From: an uncultured Clostridia bacterium
GTDB taxonomy: Bacteria; Bacillota; Clostridia; UMGS1810
Direction of reading: 5' to 3'
Assembly: GCA_905210855.1 (NCBI GenBank)
Contig: CAJLYL010000001.1
Location: forward strand, 1-64,000
DNA length: 64,000 nucleotides
Shown in pieces: positions 42,446 through 50,624 of this stretch. Below the pieces are notes generated by a model. That model was given only the letters and a program-made list of their open reading frames with translations. It had not been told where the DNA came from and did no database searches. Made by a program: the position numbers and the translations under genes. Positions within the stretch are counted from its first letter, which is position 1, and each line of letters opens with the position of its first letter.

Positions 42446-43582
42446 ATGAAAAAGCTTTTTCTCTCGGTGCTCTTTTGCACCTGTGCCGCGGCGTGTCTTT
42501 TCATGGGCGCGTCCGCTCATGGCGACACGGTTCATGTGTATGCGGACGGCGAGTATATCGCCGCGTCCGGCAGACTTGTGGCTGACAACACTGTGATACC
42601 CCTGCGCGCTTTTTTTGAAAAACTCGGTTTCACCGTGGAGTGGAGCGGCGCGGACAACTCCGTCCGCGCGCACCGCGGCGGTGACGACATATCCTTGATT
42701 ATAGGCAGAGCCGACATGACGGTGAACGGCGCGGTCAGGGCGCTGCCCTGCGCTTCGTTTGAGGACGGCGGCGTGACATATCTGCCCGTGCGAGCGGTCG
42801 CGGAGAGCGTCGGTTACAGCGTGGATTGGTATGAGAGCGCAAGCTCCGCCGTGCTCTACCGCGGCGAGACGGTGAATTATCTGCCTGATACGCCCACACT
42901 GCTGCCCGAGCTCGGTGCGGCGGTAGGCACCGGGCATTTTACGCGCACCGCAACGGATTCGCTCGACGGCGAGGTTTACTATGTGTACGAAAATGTTCCC
43001 GAGCAAAAGGCGCATGAATACGGAGAACTCCTCTGTTCAAAGCTCGGCTATGAATATGACTCCATGATTTTGGGCGACGATTATTCCAAAACATATTATT
43101 ATGCATTTGAGAATTTCAAGGTTGGTATAAAGATTGCCGCGGTTGATTCCGTGCCCTGTGTATATCTTTTTCCGGGTACGGTGCAGACGGACTCGCAGAC
43201 GGCGGAAAACCCGTCTGACGGCAACGAATCGGAGCAAATGCCGGACGGAGAATACGGCGGTGAGAATGAGGACAGCGGCGAAAACGGAGAAAACGAAGCC
43301 ATGTTCTATGAGGGCACGGAGGTGCCGACATACGAATATGTGTGTGGCTATCTGCTCAAGCGCACCGACGCTCTGCGCGGCGGCGAGACGGTGTATATAT
43401 ATGACGGCGGCATGATAGAAGCGATGGAATACATGAGCTTTTTGTCATCTGTCGGATATTCAAGCTATAATATAGACATGGGCGGCTTCAGCGTGACCTA
43501 CACCATGGTGAAGGACGGCAAGTATGTTGTCATCATGACATCGATGCTCAACAACGAGGTATATGTTGTGCCGGAAAGGTAG
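42446..43582 (+). CDS. Secreted copper-amine-oxidase N-terminal-like domain protein
   Basis: The 378-residue protein has a signal peptide (MKKLFLSVLFCTCAAACLFMGASA). Residues about 30-145 are a copper-amine-oxidase N1-type domain (DNTVIPLRAFFEKLGFTVEWS, VTYLPVRAVAESVGYSVDWY), the same module as in the amidase at 20955. The rest holds two related segments of about 90 residues (near 155-245 and 290-375), each with a VYYVYEN or TVYIYDG core, split by an acidic, low-complexity linker (about 250-290). It has no catalytic domain and is probably a wall-associated protein. It follows the hydrolase by 19 bases. Confidence 0.85.
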   Translation: MKKLFLSVLFCTCAAACLFMGASAHGDTVHVYADGEYIAASGRLVADNTVIPLRAFFEKLGFTVEWSGADNSVRAHRGGDDISLIIGRADMTVNGAVRALPCASFEDGGVTYLPVRAVAESVGYSVDWYESASSAVLYRGETVNYLPDTPTLLPELGAAVGTGHFTRTATDSLDGEVYYVYENVPEQKAHEYGELLCSKLGYEYDSMILGDDYSKTYYYAFENFKVGIKIAAVDSVPCVYLFPGTVQTDSQTAENPSDGNESEQMPDGEYGGENEDSGENGENEAMFYEGTEVPTYEYVCGYLLKRTDALRGGETVYIYDGGMIEAMEYMSFLSSVGYSSYNIDMGGFSVTYTMVKDGKYVVIMTSMLNNEVYVVPER

Positions 43583-43738
43583 AAAAAGAGATGTACGGCA
43601 TGAATTTGTCCGCTTGGGTAAATAAGACTTGGACACAATTTTAATTTTCATGAAACGCGCAAGAAATCTGTAGACACTGCTGCTTGGCGAATGTATTATT
43701 TAGGTATATCTGAATAATATTCCGAGCTCTGAATCTTT

Positions 43739-43776
43739 GCTCCTCTCGCACCACCGTACGTGCATATGCAATTCAA
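43739..43776 (-). mobile_element. Possible group II intron 3'-end remnant
   Basis: On the minus strand GCACGTACGGTGGTGCGAGAGG resembles the 3' half of domain V and the sequence following it in bacterial group II introns. The 5' half of domain V and any reverse transcriptase gene are absent. It is a short match and is offered as a remnant only. Confidence 0.35.
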
Positions 43777-44126
43777 AAATATACTGCGTCCACGAGCATA
43801 AATTAAATTATTTGGATGCTGATATGCAGTTGACAATTTCATTTAATGAGTTGTACCTCTAAAATACTTTTTAACAAATATTTTTATATCTCCGCTATGT
43901 TTATTAGTGCAACAATCTGTAACATAGCTAATATAATGATACTCACTATCTTGGTTTATTGGAATATTAAAAATTTTGTCATCGAAGACATCTGTCATCA
44001 ATTTTCTGATTTCTCCACTATCACAATCTCAAATGTATATGTGTACCATACTGCAAAGAAATATTATTAAAATTTCTATTTTCGCAAATTTATAGTCGGT
44101 TATAAAAATACAAAATAAATTGAATA

Positions 44127-44138
44127 TTGTGCAAATAC
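44127..44138 (+). promoter_or_regulatory. Candidate operator shared with nagB-ROK
   Basis: TTGTGCAAATAC occurs here, 66 bases before the decayed glycosidase gene, and again on the minus strand at 52302-52291, upstream of the nagB-ROK gene. It may be the binding site of the AraC regulator at 52390. Confidence 0.45.
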
Positions 44139-44203
44139 TTTTTTGTCAAACGGGTTTATAATGAGCTTATAAATTAACCTAATGCTTAAAAAGAGCAAAA
44201 GCT

Positions 44204-45058
44204 ATGTTTAAAATTAAAAATGTATCTTCTCTTGAGAAGATTCTTCCGACAGCGGAGAACAGCGCAGCGGAATTTAACGAGTACAGTTGTCTTTTGAGCG
44301 AACGTTTTTCGTATCAGGTTACCTTTATTGGCGATTCGTAATGGTATGGAGCGGAACGTGTAAACATCACCGTTAACTCTGATCTCAGCGGCAACATAAA
44401 AATCTATGAGGTCGGCTGTGTTCCGACTGTTCAGCTTATAGACGTTGAGTTCTCGAACGGAGTATATTCATTCGGTTTCGACAAGCTTAAACGCTGGTTC
44501 GAAATGTGTAAAAAGAACAAAATAGAGTATATAGAAATCTCACATCTCTTTTCGCAATGGGGTGCCAATAATACTCCAAAAATTGTGGTAAGAGAAAACG
44601 GAAAGAATATTAAAAAATTCGGTTGGCATACCGATTCTCTTTCCGATGAGTACAAAGATTTTCTCAAGCAGCTCTTGCCTGAACTTACAGCCTTTCTCAA
44701 AGATAATTGGGACAGCAAAAAAATATATTTTCATATATCTGACGAGCCGCAGAGCGGGCAAATAGAAAGATACGGAACGATTTCTAAATTTATAAAGCCG
44801 TATCTTAAAGACTTTAATTTAATTGATGCAATCTCGCATTACGAAATATACAAAATGGGATATATAGACACTCCTGTTTCAACAATACTGACAATAGATG
44901 ACTTTATAGAACACGGAGTTAAAAATGTTTGGGCATATTACTGCTGCTGTGAGGGAAAATTTAATCTTCCGAACAGATTTATTGCTATGCCGTCATACCG
45001 AAACCGTATAATGGGTGAGTTGTTATATAAATATAACATAAATGGATTCTTGCATCGG
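44204..45058 (+). pseudogene. DUF4091-family glycoside hydrolase pseudogene, cut by an IS
   Basis: The frame starts at 44204 and resembles DUF4091 (GH123-like) proteins: an N-terminal part ending in a TAA at 44339, then, after that stop, VNITVNSD...YEVGCVPTVQLIDVEF, KRWFEMCKKNKIEYIEISHLFSQWGA, YFHISDEPQSGQIERY and FIAMPSYRNRIMGELLYKYNINGFLH. The stretch from YEVGCVP to TVQLIDVEF seems to have lost over 100 residues of the usual middle region, in frame. The match ends at GFLH (normally GFLHWGYNFY), where IS-derived sequence begins. There are thus three lesions: a stop, a deletion and an insertion. Family members act on N-acetylhexosamine glycans or are uncharacterised. Confidence 0.85.
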
Positions 45059-45680
45059 AGTCAAAGTTCATTAATGGCATAAGAGTGAGCATTTTAGAGT
45101 GAAAAATGGGGGCAAACTTTTTACACCGGTCACTAATAGTAACGTGAGATACTTTGATATTGTATAGGATTTCAAGCATTGTAGTAATCTTGCGAAAAGA
45201 TGTACCACCTATGTAGAACAGGGTGAGAGCAGTAATGACTAAGTGTAAGCTGTGTCTCATACGTTTGAAGTTATCCTTACTGATAATGTTTGACATAGAC
45301 GGAGGCGACTTCACGATGGACTTAGCTTGAAAGAAAGAATGATTGCACTTCTTGTCAGAACAACGGTAATTTGAATAATCATCGTAGTCGTGATGAAGAA
45401 AAGCAGACTTGCCGCAGACAGGGCAAGAAGGATATTTGCGAGGATTCACCTTTTTGGGGGAATCGGGAGCAAATTGATGTTTACAAATAGGGCATTGATA
45501 TTTTTGATTGTCAAATCTGTCTTTGCCATATTTATAAAGTTTTTTGGAGTTGCATCTTGGGCAACAATTTGGTATAATTTTATCCATGAGATCTTGATCT
45601 CCTTTCTCTGATTTTCAGGGAGGTATAGGTTTTAGGGGTAAAACCATTATACCATAAGGAGTTCAAGGTCTCAACTTTCA
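45058..45680 (-). mobile_element. Truncated insertion sequence with zinc-ribbon DDE transposase fragment
   Basis: The transposase starts at 45587 (MDKIIPNCCPRCNSKKLYKYG) and has two zinc-ribbon-like cysteine clusters (CCPRC...CPIC; CPVC...CSDKKC), followed by a DDE-type N-terminal region. It stops matching after about 176 residues (MPLMNFDSD), at 45060, where the sequence becomes the glycosidase pseudogene read backwards; the last 24 codons of the open frame are therefore not transposase. The catalytic part is missing. It resembles IS6- or IS1595-like families, but I cannot settle which. Confidence 0.75.
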
Positions 45681-45681
45681 T

Positions 45682-46437
45682 TTAACTTAACAAAATGAAA
45701 TTTACGGCTTTGTCAGCCAAAAATGAACACTCGGTCAAAGGGAGAAAGGAATTTGCTCTTTTGAGTATTTCAAGAGTTACGGAACTGTCGGAAACATTGG
45801 CGCCGGTTGTTAATTCACAAACGGGTAAGCCCGATATACAGTCGACAAGAATATGATTTTTGTAACCCCAATAAAATTCATACTTCTTTTCGTTATGCTG
45901 ATTTGAAGCGGTTTGAACACCAAGTCTGCAATCCTTGTCAGTCTTTGGAGGAGAGGCTTTAGAAAACTTATCCTTTTTAAAGGATTTTGGATTGTTGTTA
46001 GAAACATTAGCCTTAACGGGAGTTGCGTCCAAAGCGATAAAAGATGAATCAATCAAAGATAAACCGGCGGCTTTCAATACCCGCGACTGCATAACGGTTT
46101 GAAGCATATCTTTATCAAATTCACGGATAAATCCGGTGAATTTTGCATAAGAGGGCAAGTCACGAGATATGTCAAAGCCACAGTAATGGGCAATAATTAA
46201 GTTATTTGACAGATAATCGTGTAAGTCGGAAATTTGAGAGAAACCCTCGCATTTCATAACGATAAAGGCACAAATCATAGAATGATTGCTATAACCGGCA
46301 CGACCGATTTTGGAATTGTAAGCCGGAATACAGCTTAAATCCAAATTGATGAATGGTTCATCGCAAAATTTAGCTTTTGGTTGTGAAGTAAAAAGACTGA
46401 TGTCTTTTAAAATTTCTTGACGATAGATAAAAACCAC
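45682..46437 (-). mobile_element. Truncated IS4/IS5-superfamily (IS1182-like) transposase
   Basis: The 251-codon frame starts MVFIYRQEILKDISLF and has a DUF772-type N-terminal region (GRAGYSNHSMICAFIVMK, DLHDYLSNN), a first DDE aspartate in FIALDATPVKANVS and the strand KYEFYWGYKNHILVDCISGLPV. It ends at FLADKA, after which the sequence is unrelated (VNFILLS), so the C-terminal part with the catalytic glutamate is lost. It abuts the IS fragment at 45058-45680, and neither element can transpose by itself. TAACTATATTATACC beyond its start may be near its outer end. Confidence 0.78.
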
Positions 46438-46616
46438 TCTCCTTTGTGAGTTTTTGTTGATAACTATATTATACCAAATCAGAGCGGTTTTTTCTATATA
46501 TTAAATATTAAATTTATAGTGACAAAACGGATTTGCCATATCCGTAAAACAGCACGAACTCTGCACTTTTAGAGTTTTGCACGTGGCTATTTATATTGTA
46601 ATGCGGAGGGATAAAA

Positions 46617-47440
46617 GTGAATAACAAAACAACATTGGTCGTAATGGCGGGCTGAAACAAATTGACCCGATAGGACCAAACGGAGAAATAATTCTTGATT
46701 TTTCTATTTATGACGCGGTTAAGGCGGGGTTTGACAAAGCTATATTTATCATTCGCCGTGACATCGAAAAGGATTTTCGTGAAATGGCGGGCAAGCGTAT
46801 AGAAAATATGATTGACACAGAATACGTCTTTCAGGATATGGATTATCTTCCCGCCGGAAGGACTGTTCCGCAGGGCAGGACAAAGCCGTGGGGCACAGGT
46901 CACGCTGTGTACTGTGCAAGGGACAAGGCAGACACCCCTTTTGCGCTTATAAACGCAGATGATTATTACGGGAGTTCGTCATTTAAGCTTATATGCGACA
47001 GCCTGAAAAATTCAGATGAGATGTGTATGGTCGGTTTTAAGCTCGGTAACACCCTGACCGAGAACGGCACAGTCAGCCGCGGTGTATGCGAAACCGAAAA
47101 CGGATACCTAAAAAGCATAACGGAACATACCTCCCTCGACAGAAACAGCGGAATTCCGCTTGACGCGATTGTATCTATGAATATGTGGGGGCTGACTCCC
47201 AAAGTTTTTGAATATGTCGAAAGAGATTTTACAGAATTTTTGGATAATATGCAAAATCCGCTGAAAAATGAATTTTATATTCCGACCGTTATCGATAATA
47301 TGATACATAGATACAATTATAAGATAAAGGTTTTAGACTGCACCGAAAAATGGTACGGAGTGACATATAAAGAGGACAGAGAGACGGTAGCAAAAGCGAT
47401 GAGAGAGAAAATCGGAAAGGGTTATTACAATGGCATCTGA
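46617..47440 (+). pseudogene. Sugar nucleotidyltransferase pseudogene lacking its nucleotide-binding loop
   Basis: A GTG at 46617, with GGAGGG upstream, opens MNNKTTLVVMAG and hits a TGA. From 46649 another frame continues as GLKQIDPIGPNGEIILDFSIYDAVKAGFDKAIFIIRRDIE...GHAVYCARD...LINADDYYGS, a typical NTP-transferase. The missing piece is exactly the glycine-rich AGLGSRYGG-type signature that binds the nucleotide, lost in a deletion of about 26 bases that also shifts the frame. The 3' part (46784-47440) is intact and overlaps the kinase gene by 11 bases. With the NahK-like kinase it would have made UDP-HexNAc or a similar nucleotide sugar. Confidence 0.88.
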
Positions 47441-48515
47441 TAAATTTAATTTAAGCGAGATATGTTCAAAATTTGATATAGATACAAATATTCAGCCTTA
47501 CGGTAACGGCCATATAAACGATACATATTTATGTGAAACGGCGCCGAGATTTATTCTTCAGCGGATTAACACAAATGTATTTGAAAACCCGGCACAAGTA
47601 ATGAATAACATCGTCAATGTGACACGGTTTCTTTCAAAAAAGATTGAGGAAAACGGCGGAAATCCGGCAAGCGAAACGCTTACGGTTATTTTCACGAAGG
47701 ACGGAAAGAGTTATTATAAGGCGGACGATAAAAACTATTTCAGAATATATCTGTTTATAGAGAATTCGATAAGTTATGACCTGGTTAAGAGTCCGATACA
47801 GCTTTACTACGCAGGGTGTGCATTCGGAAAATTTCAGGCGATGCTCAACGGCTTTCCGGCAGACAGTCTTTATGAGACAATCAAAGATTTTCATAATACC
47901 CCCGAAAGAGTTAAACAATTGGAGCAGGCAATAGAAAATAACTCGGCGGGCAGATTGGAATATGCAAAAAAAGAGATTGAGTTTGCGCGAAAATTCAGCA
48001 AGTATGCGTCACGAATAACCGATAAGATGAAAGACGGTTCGGTTCCGCTTCGCGTCACACACAACGACACCAAGCTTAACAATATCCTGTTTGACAAAGA
48101 CAATAACGAAAAGTCTTGTGTAATCGACTTAGATACTGTTATGCCGGGTTCGGCATTGTTTGACTTCGGCGATGCGCTTCGTTTCGGCGCATCCAGCGGG
48201 GCCGAGGACGAAACAGATCTTGATAAGATTTGGTTTGACCTTGAAAAGTTTGAACAATTCGCCAAAGGCTTTTTGTCACAAACAGCGGATTGCCTGACCG
48301 AAACCGAAATTGAACTTTTGGCGCTGTCAGCGCTAATACTTACCTATGAGTGCGGAATACGATTTCTTGCAGACTATCTAAACGGCGATACATATTTTAA
48401 AATTCACAGGGAAAATCATAATCTTGACAGATGTCGGACACAGTTTAAATTGGCCGTCGATATAGAGAAAAAGCTTCCTGAAATGACGAAAATCATTCAA
48501 AATTTATTGAATTAA
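47430..48515 (+). CDS. N-acetylhexosamine 1-kinase-like phosphotransferase
   Basis: The 361-residue APH-fold kinase resembles NahK (LnpB). Key parts are PYGNGHINDTYL and FILQRINTNVF in the N-lobe, the catalytic loop VTHNDTKLNNILFD (HND..LNN) and the metal site CVIDLDTVMPGSALFDFGDALRF. NahK phosphorylates GlcNAc or GalNAc at C1 in the galacto-N-biose pathway. The gene appears intact although its coupled upstream partner is broken: its ATG lies inside the end of that frame (11-base overlap). It may still be expressed, but its product HexNAc-1-phosphate would have no local nucleotidyltransferase. Confidence 0.88.
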   Translation: MASDKFNLSEICSKFDIDTNIQPYGNGHINDTYLCETAPRFILQRINTNVFENPAQVMNNIVNVTRFLSKKIEENGGNPASETLTVIFTKDGKSYYKADDKNYFRIYLFIENSISYDLVKSPIQLYYAGCAFGKFQAMLNGFPADSLYETIKDFHNTPERVKQLEQAIENNSAGRLEYAKKEIEFARKFSKYASRITDKMKDGSVPLRVTHNDTKLNNILFDKDNNEKSCVIDLDTVMPGSALFDFGDALRFGASSGAEDETDLDKIWFDLEKFEQFAKGFLSQTADCLTETEIELLALSALILTYECGIRFLADYLNGDTYFKIHRENHNLDRCRTQFKLAVDIEKKLPEMTKIIQNLLN

Positions 48516-48550
48516 TCGATTAACACGCTAAAAGATACGGGAGAAAATAT

Positions 48551-49409
48551 ATGAATAATATCTTGCTTAAAAATGATAATATATCGGTGGAAATTTCAGA
48601 TTTGGGAGCGTAAATTCTGAGTTTAAAGAAAGGGTCGAAAGAGTATATCTGAAACGGAAAGTCTGATGTATGGAATGGACACGCCCCGGTATTGTTTCCG
48701 ATTTGCGGAAGACTTGCGGAAGATAAGTTTATAGCAGGTGACAATGTATTTTCTCTCGGTATGCACGGCTTCGCAAAAACGAGCATATTTGAAATCGAAA
48801 ATGCCACAGACACAGAGACCGTGTTTCTGCTTAAAGAGAACTCTGACACACTAAAACATTATCCTTTTTGCTTTGAACTCAGAATTATATACAAACTGAA
48901 AAATGACAGTATACATATTAAATACTCCGTGAAAAACACGGATATAAAGACAATATATTTTTCAATCGGAGCACATGAGGCATACGCTTGCAACGGCGGT
49001 ATAGAAAACTATTCACTTATTTTTGAAACCTGTGAAAGGGTTTGAGACTCTGCTTCTTGACGGTAGTTATTTAAATCATAAAACGCTTAAAATAAGTGAT
49101 GACTCTGCCGAACTTCCCTTGAAATACAGCTATTTTAAACTTGACACTCTGATATTTAAAGGCCCTAAATCAAAGAGAGTTGAGCTTAAAAACAATATTA
49201 CGGGAGACACGGCAGGGATTGATTTTTCAACCTTTAAAAACCTTCTTCTTTGGACGCTTCCGGGTGTGGAATTTATTTGTATCGAACCGTGGAACGGCCT
49301 CCCCGATTATGTTGACAGCGACTGTAATATAATGCACAATCATGATATCATCACCCTGCCTAAAGGAGAATTTTTTGATTGTGTACATACTATAAGCTTT
49401 AAAAAATAA
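48551..49409 (+). pseudogene. Aldose 1-epimerase (LacX-like) pseudogene
   Basis: The frame starts at 48551 (MNNILLKNDNISVEISDLGA). It has a TAA at 48611 and a TGA at 48650, then continues as NGKSDVWNGHAPVLFPICGRLAEDKF...SIGAHEAYAC. A frameshift in the GGG at 49038-49040 moves it to the frame MKPVKGFETLLLDGSY...LPGVEFICIEPWNGLPD...PKGEFFD, ending at 49409. Family logic suggests the TAA replaced a GAA and the TGA a TGG. Family members interconvert sugar anomers. Three independent lesions make this a clear pseudogene. Confidence 0.9.
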
Positions 49410-49436
49410 TCTTCACCTATGTTCTTTTCAAATCTA

Positions 49437-50558
49437 TTATACTGTCTCGCCGTGAACTATTGTAGCTTTTATATTTATATTTTCATCGGCTATTACAAGG
49501 TCGGCATATTTATTTCTCTCAACAGACCCTCTCATTTTATCCTCGCCTATGACCCTTGCCGCATTCAGCGATGCCATATTCACAACAGTATATATAGGCA
49601 GACCGGTATGCTTTAAAAAGTTTCTTACCGCCTTATCCATCGTCAGAATGCTTCCGGCAATCGTTCCATCCTTTAGCCTGCACTCGATTCCGTAGACAGT
49701 TACAGGCTGACCGCCAAGCGTATACTCTCCGTCGGGCATACCGCCCGCCCTCATACAATCCGTGATAAGAACAAGCTTATCGCCTTTGAGCTTTTGAACC
49801 ATATTAAAAAGTACCGGGCTGACGTGAAACGTATCGGCTATCAGTTCACAGCTGACTGTGTTATTTTCAAGCGCTGCGCCGATTACACCTACCTCGCGGT
49901 GATCGAACGGTGTCATCGCGTTAAACAGGTGCGTGACGTGTCTTGCCCCGTTTTTGAAAGCCTCAGAGGTCTGCTTATATGTTGCGTTTGTGTGTCCCAC
50001 CGAAACCGTAATATCGGTATTTTCTGAAATGTATTTAACGAATTTAAACTCCTCATCCATTTCCGGAGCAATGGTAATAAGCCTTATTATGTCACGATTC
50101 TGCATAACAAAATCGATGTTCGGGCGTTTTATGTATTTTGCATCCTGTGCGCCCTTCTTTTCGGGATTTATAAACGGCCCTTCGACATTTGCGCCGAGAA
50201 TTTTCGCCCCTTCGTTTTTCTTTTTCAGCTCTTTTATAACGTCAAGCGCACGCTGTATCTCATTTTCGGAAACAGTCATTGTTGTCGGGCAAAATGCTGT
50301 AACTCCGTTTCGGGGAAGGTTCCTTGCCATACTTATAATCCCGTCTCTGTCACCGTCGGATGTGTCAAAGCCTTTATACCCGTGAATGTGAATGTCTATA
50401 AACCCCGGCATAACATAATCCCCGTGCGCGTCAATTATCTCACACCCGCCTATGTGCAGTCCTTCCCCGACCTCTCTTATTTTATCATCAAATATAACCG
50501 CTCCGCTTTCGGTAACCGAATCTTTGTTTACTATTTTGGCGTTTATTATTGCTCTCAT
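49437..50558 (-). CDS. nagA: N-acetylglucosamine-6-phosphate deacetylase
   Basis: The 373-residue amidohydrolase starts MRAIINAKIV at 50558, preceded by AAGGTG; a GTG nine bases earlier is part of that ribosome site. Metal-binding motifs are GFIDIHIHGYKGFD, the glutamate in ILGANVEGPFINPEKKGAQ, and histidines in SVGHTNATY and HVTHLFNAM; the catalytic aspartate is in LITDCMRAGG. It deacetylates GlcNAc-6-P to GlcN-6-P. It is intact and lies 66 bases after the nagB-ROK gene on the same strand, so the pair forms a full GlcNAc utilisation unit. It converges with the broken epimerase gene 27 bases away. Confidence 0.95.
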   Translation of the reverse strand: MRAIINAKIVNKDSVTESGAVIFDDKIREVGEGLHIGGCEIIDAHGDYVMPGFIDIHIHGYKGFDTSDGDRDGIISMARNLPRNGVTAFCPTTMTVSENEIQRALDVIKELKKKNEGAKILGANVEGPFINPEKKGAQDAKYIKRPNIDFVMQNRDIIRLITIAPEMDEEFKFVKYISENTDITVSVGHTNATYKQTSEAFKNGARHVTHLFNAMTPFDHREVGVIGAALENNTVSCELIADTFHVSPVLFNMVQKLKGDKLVLITDCMRAGGMPDGEYTLGGQPVTVYGIECRLKDGTIAGSILTMDKAVRNFLKHTGLPIYTVVNMASLNAARVIGEDKMRGSVERNKYADLVIADENINIKATIVHGETV

Positions 50559-50624
50559 TTGAATCACCTTTTATAAATTTATGATTTTTAACTTATAAAT
50601 CGTTATACTTATATAAAATCTATT

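Larger units (their letters stand above)
43583..44203. other. AT-rich intergenic region at the edge of the HexNAc island
   Basis: This 620-base stretch has no convincing gene. A 74-codon open frame at 43846-44070 has no ribosome site, biased composition and no recognisable motif. The base composition changes here from GC-rich to AT-rich. It contains a possible group II intron remnant (43739-43776) and, near its right end, a 12-base site shared with the nagB-ROK gene. Confidence 0.6.

Noticed and set aside
40471..42504. 677-codon open frame opposite the glycoside hydrolase
   Set aside because: It is the mirror frame of a clear hydrolase gene with proper start, ribosome site and family motifs; its translation has no recognisable domain.
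43846..44070. 74-codon open frame in the AT-rich border region
   Set aside because: No ribosome binding site, hydrophobic low-complexity composition typical of AT-rich non-coding DNA, and no recognisable motif.
44339..48652. UGA or UAA recoding to explain in-frame stops in the HexNAc island
   Set aside because: One stop fits tryptophan (TGA at 48650), but others are TAA or lie at frameshifts, and TGA is the normal terminator of intact genes in the window. Gene decay explains all cases.
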